NCBI GenBank assembly: GCA_043811795.1
Contig: JBDRMV010000095.1
Span: 1-7,822, forward strand
Direction: 5' to 3'
DNA from: JBDRMV01 sp043811795
GTDB taxonomy: Bacteria; CG03
Length of the DNA: 7,822 nucleotides
The translations under genes and the position numbers were made by a program. This document shows positions 5,069 to 7,822 of this stretch, in pieces (within the stretch, counting starts at the first letter, position 1; each line of letters starts with the position of its first letter). The notes below the pieces were generated by a model. The model was not told the origin of the DNA. It searched no databases and was given only the letters and a program-made list of their open reading frames with translations.

Positions 5069-5781
5069 ACTTTGATAATCAGATTTATCATATATGTCAG
5101 AAAACCCACGAGTGAGGAAAAACCGAGAGAAAGTATGCCCCTGTAAAGAGGTTGCTGCTTCAAACCGGATAAACGCAGCAGGAAAAGAAACGGTATAAAC
5201 AAAAAGAAAAAACCGCCCTGCATAATAAATATCACCACGAAAATTCTTTCCATAACTCCGTAACTTCTCTCAAACCGGTTCAGGGCTTCCTGTTCAATCT
5301 TATAAATGCTTTTATCAAGATAGAACAGCAGCACACAGCCGCCCCAGCCGGAAAGAACAATCGCCGAAAGAATGTTTATAAATTGCGGGTCGTTGTAATA
5401 AATAAGCCAGCCGGGCGGAAGAAGCGTCCCCCAGTACTGCGCGTTACCGCTGAACTTGAAAAGAAGCACCGCAAAAATAAATGCGTAGTGAAGTATCTGG
5501 TCAAGCAGAAAATATGTAATTTTGTCGTCTTCCGGCCTTTTCCACAGTTTTATCTTGACCCTGTCCTGAACGCTGTGCACCGCAACCAAAATAACCACGT
5601 AAGCCCAGAATGAACAATCCTTCCAACTTCCCGCAAAGAGCCCGACAATAACCAGAACGTGAATAAGAGAATGCAGCAGACAGCCCCCAAAACTTTTCTT
5701 TTTCAGTTTGAAAATTAAATCAAACTGCAGGGGGAAATCGGCGATAAAATGCGCGAGGAAAAGCCGCGCTACAGCGCCCAT
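5065..5781 (-). CDS. DUF3307 family polytopic membrane protein
   Basis: The 238-residue protein is hydrophobic, with about six predicted membrane segments (roughly 36-50, 58-72, 90-108, 134-155, 178-202 and 217-236). Its N-terminal half matches the DUF3307 pattern: FLAHFIADFPLQ (8-19) with H11, D15 and Q19; a lysine-rich turn; LLHSLIH (35-41); VHSVQDRVK (68-76), standing where the family has a histidine and an acidic residue; and LLDQILH (92-98). These conserved polar residues within or near membrane helices suggest a functional site, but no function is established for the family. GGAGG about seven bases before ATG 5781 supports the start, which overlaps the end of the sensor gene by 13 bases. 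The alkyltransferase start overlaps its stop. Being inside a pilT-led operon hints at an envelope-related role, which is an inference. Confidence 0.85.
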   Translation of the reverse strand: MGAVARLFLAHFIADFPLQFDLIFKLKKKSFGGCLLHSLIHVLVIVGLFAGSWKDCSFWAYVVILVAVHSVQDRVKIKLWKRPEDDKITYFLLDQILHYAFIFAVLLFKFSGNAQYWGTLLPPGWLIYYNDPQFINILSAIVLSGWGGCVLLFYLDKSIYKIEQEALNRFERSYGVMERIFVVIFIMQGGFFFLFIPFLFLLRLSGLKQQPLYRGILSLGFSSLVGFLTYMINLIIKV

Positions 5782-6662
5782 TTCTTTTCCTCCAGACGAT
5801 TTTTCATCATATCCGCCTGCCTCATCTGCAAATTTGAAATAACGGGAGTTATCATATTACAGATGGTGCCGATAAGAACCCTGTCTTCCCAGGAAAATTC
5901 CGAACCGGACAGAATACCGATAAAACCGATTAAACCGTCTTCATTTGTAAGATCGTTCAGAAAACAAAAAGCATCTCCGAAATCGGAATTTTGCAGCGGC
6001 AAATGCTTTTCCGTTTTTAATCTTTTAATAATCTCCTGCTCCGAAGAGATTGGTTGCATATTCTTAACGCTGCCGTGTGTTTTTACGCACCCGTATTCAT
6101 CGTTATACATATCATAGGAGTAGAAAAAAGAACCCGTTATGTTCAGGGAATTCGAAATATGTTCAAGCACCACTCCCGAAAGTTCTTCCGTATTCCCGCA
6201 CGCTCCTATCCGCAGGGCTATTTCATAAACCGTTGTAAAATATCTGTCCATATTTCTCAAACGCGAGGATGAGACCGCAATTATTTTCATCAGAATGCCG
6301 AAACTCTCCTCCGGTTTTTCGGACAGAAATTTACCGAACTCCTCACCGTTGATGTCAAGAATTTCCGACTGCGCCATCGCAAAAGCCGTCGCTGAACGCG
6401 GAGCGTTCTCAAAAAGAGCCATTTCGCCGAATATGTCGCCCTTTCTCATTATTGCTATCGTTTTGCTGCCGGAAGAAATTTTTTTCCTTATACCTATCCG
6501 CCCTTCAAGAAGAAAGTAGATATTTTTTGACTTCTCGCCTTCCTTGAAAATAACTTCCCCTTCCTTAATCTGCCTTATTCCGGATATTCTGCCTAGATCG
6601 TCTATTTCAACGGCGCCGAGATGTTCAAACAGCTTTATGTCTGATATTTTCTTTACGGACAT
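5769..6662 (-). CDS. cyclic-nucleotide-binding domain protein with C-terminal GAF-like domain
   Basis: Residues about 8-125 are a CRP/FNR-type cyclic nucleotide-binding barrel. IKEGEVIFKEGEKSKNIYFLL (32-52) and KGDIFGEMALFENAPRSATA (74-93) give the phosphate-binding cassette, with Glu80 (ribose contact in CRP) and Arg89 (phosphate contact) both present, so binding of cAMP or a similar nucleotide is plausible. A helix (about 120-140) links to residues 145-280, whose pattern (TVYEIALRIGACGNTEEL, then VVLEHISNSLN, GSFFYSYD and the late LIGTICNMITPVISN helix) looks like a GAF-type sensory domain, though weakly conserved. No helix-turn-helix, kinase or cyclase domain is visible, so it probably signals through protein contact. 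Its ATG shares one base with the pilT stop (TGATG), implying coupling and possibly control of the pilus motor. Confidence 0.88.
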   Translation of the reverse strand: MSVKKISDIKLFEHLGAVEIDDLGRISGIRQIKEGEVIFKEGEKSKNIYFLLEGRIGIRKKISSGSKTIAIMRKGDIFGEMALFENAPRSATAFAMAQSEILDINGEEFGKFLSEKPEESFGILMKIIAVSSSRLRNMDRYFTTVYEIALRIGACGNTEELSGVVLEHISNSLNITGSFFYSYDMYNDEYGCVKTHGSVKNMQPISSEQEIIKRLKTEKHLPLQNSDFGDAFCFLNDLTNEDGLIGFIGILSGSEFSWEDRVLIGTICNMITPVISNLQMRQADMMKNRLEEKKWAL

Positions 6663-7786
6663 CAGAATTTTCTTACGGCCTTTTTGAGCGCCGCCTCGGA
6701 TGCCTCATCCTGCGCGGCAACCTTTGACGTTTTAATTTTTATTTTCAGGTCATTCGGATTGTTGCTGACGCTGAGGGCTTCCTCTTCGGTAATCAGGTCT
6801 TTCTGCAGAAGCGCATACAGCGACTGGTTCAATGTGCACATGTTATAAAACGAGGCGGACTCTGCGATAAACTGCTGGATTTTATTCGTCTGGTTATCCT
6901 CTATGGCTTTGGCAATCACGGGTGTGTTTATCATTATTTCATGGGCGGCGACTCTTCCTTTCTGGTCTTTTGTTTTGCACAAACGCTGTGAAACAATCGC
7001 AACCAGCGCCAGTGCAAGCTGGTGTCTCGTAAAGTCCTGCGTGTCGCCCGGGAACGTGTCAACGATTCTTTCAATCGTCTGCTTTGCGTCGTTCGTGTGC
7101 AGCGTTGAAAATACCAGATGCCCCGTTTCCGCGGCGCTGAGCGCGATTGATATCGACTCCTGGTCCCTCATCTCTCCGATGAGTATGCAGTCGGGATCCT
7201 GACGGAGCGCTCTTTTCAGCGATGACGACCACGAAGCGGTGTCCATTCCTATTTCCCGCTGGTTTATGATTGCTTTTTTGTCGGAATGCACAAACTCTAT
7301 GGGGTCCTCGACGGTGATTATGTTGACGGGGTTCTTTTCGTTAACCTCGTTAATCATTGCAGCGAGAGTCGTTGATTTGCCCGACCCCGTGGGACCTACC
7401 ACCAGTATCAGCCCCTGATTTTTTTTGACGATTTCCTTTAGAACAGAAGGAAGCCCCATTTCGTCTATGGTGGGAATTTTCTCCGGAATTACCCTGAAAA
7501 CGCCGCCCGGAAAATTCTTCTGAAAAAAAAGATTCGCCCTGAACCTGCCGAAGCCCTGTATCGCTATGGCAAAATCATATTCTTTTTCTTCGCAGAATTT
7601 TTTGTATTTTTCTTCTCCGACTTCTCTCCTGAAAAGTTCCGTTATTTTCTCCTCCGTAAGCGGTTCCTCTTCGCTCCTGTCGAGCAGCCCGCGGAGGCGG
7701 TAAATCGGCGGCTGACCGACTTTTATGTGAAGGTCGCTGCCCTTTAATTCCACAAGTTTTTTCAAATAATCCCTGAGTTCAGCCAT
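6662..7786 (-). CDS. pilT: type IV pilus retraction ATPase PilT-type
   Basis: PilT is the cytoplasmic hexameric ATPase that powers retraction of type IV pili for twitching, DNA uptake or adhesion. The 374-residue protein has the N-terminal PAS-like domain (about 1-100, with KGSDLHIKVGQPPIYRLRG at 15-33) and the RecA-like domain. Walker A is GPTGSGKST (131-139), the Asp box is ITVEDPIEF (157-165), Walker B is DCILIGEMRD (199-208) with E205, and the His box is STLHTND (227-233) with H230. No GspE/PilB-type zinc-binding tetracysteine motif is present, which favours the PilT/PilU group. The AIRNLIRE motif of canonical PilT is replaced by VIAKAIED (290-297). A variable tail follows residue 345. 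AGAGGTGA about six bases before ATG 7786 is a good Shine-Dalgarno. It is the first gene of the visible operon, directly coupled to the nucleotide-binding sensor. Confidence 0.96.
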   Translation of the reverse strand: MAELRDYLKKLVELKGSDLHIKVGQPPIYRLRGLLDRSEEEPLTEEKITELFRREVGEEKYKKFCEEKEYDFAIAIQGFGRFRANLFFQKNFPGGVFRVIPEKIPTIDEMGLPSVLKEIVKKNQGLILVVGPTGSGKSTTLAAMINEVNEKNPVNIITVEDPIEFVHSDKKAIINQREIGMDTASWSSSLKRALRQDPDCILIGEMRDQESISIALSAAETGHLVFSTLHTNDAKQTIERIVDTFPGDTQDFTRHQLALALVAIVSQRLCKTKDQKGRVAAHEIMINTPVIAKAIEDNQTNKIQQFIAESASFYNMCTLNQSLYALLQKDLITEEEALSVSNNPNDLKIKIKTSKVAAQDEASEAALKKAVRKF

Positions 7787-7803
7787 ATTTCACCTCTCCC
7801 GCT

Positions 7804-7817
7804 AAAAAGATCTTTTT
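7804..7817. other. short A/T palindrome upstream of pilT
   Basis: AAAAAGATCTTTTT is a perfect 14-base palindrome, 17 bases upstream of the pilT start codon and near the window edge. It could be a protein-binding half-site pair or part of a terminator for a gene beyond the edge. With only 22 bases visible beyond the Shine-Dalgarno region, no function can be assigned, and A/T palindromes of this size occur by chance. Confidence 0.25.
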
Positions 7818-7822
7818 TTCGC

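Overview
All recognisable genes in this window lie on the minus strand: nine protein genes (one cut by the left edge) and one tRNA. They are tightly packed, and no gene-free stretch exceeds about 130 bases. The type IV pilus retraction ATPase, a Sec-type signal peptide, NAD(P)-dependent glycerol-3-phosphate dehydrogenase and an HU/IHF-type DNA-bending protein show that this is a bacterium, most likely diderm. Base composition is moderate. The gene mix suggests a sparsely sampled lineage of the Omnitrophota/Elusimicrobiota or deltaproteobacterial kind: an RNase HII-like protein of unusual sequence, a MerR regulator beside HU and a proline tRNA, and short degenerate heptanucleotide repeats. That placement is an inference and not secure.

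Read in the direction of transcription (right to left), the first block is a probable six-gene operon: pilT (7786-6662), a cyclic-nucleotide-binding plus GAF-like sensor (6662-5769), a DUF3307 membrane protein (5781-5065), a minimal O6-alkylguanine-DNA alkyltransferase (5068-4766), a signal-peptide/TPR/coiled-coil/transmembrane/HEAT protein (4779-3403), and a stomatin-type slipin (3361-2618). The first five genes overlap their neighbours by 1 to 14 bases. Only the slipin has a small gap and its own clear Shine-Dalgarno. The theme is the cell envelope: a pilus motor, a likely nucleotide sensor for it, and three membrane-associated proteins, with one DNA-repair gene in between.

The second block starts at a strong sigma70-type promoter (2509-2537) just upstream of gpsA (2491-1499). 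It continues through an HU/IHF gene (1440-1180), a MerR-type regulator (1180-830, one-base overlap with HU), tRNA-Pro(CGG) (741-668) and an RNase HII-like gene that runs off the left edge (616-1). GpsA makes sn-glycerol 3-phosphate for phospholipids. HU and MerR are nucleoid or regulatory proteins.

The observations most worth a second look are: the RNase HII-like protein, which keeps the first catalytic Asp-Glu pair but departs from the family elsewhere; two heptanucleotide-repeat tracts flanking the alkyltransferase/HEAT gene junction, one of which encodes the signal peptide; the predicted transmembrane split of TPR and HEAT modules next to a slipin; the cNMP/GAF sensor coupled to pilT; and gpsA, which has a near-consensus promoter but a leader of only about ten bases with no Shine-Dalgarno. 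I see no CRISPR array, transposase, phage gene or toxin-antitoxin pair.
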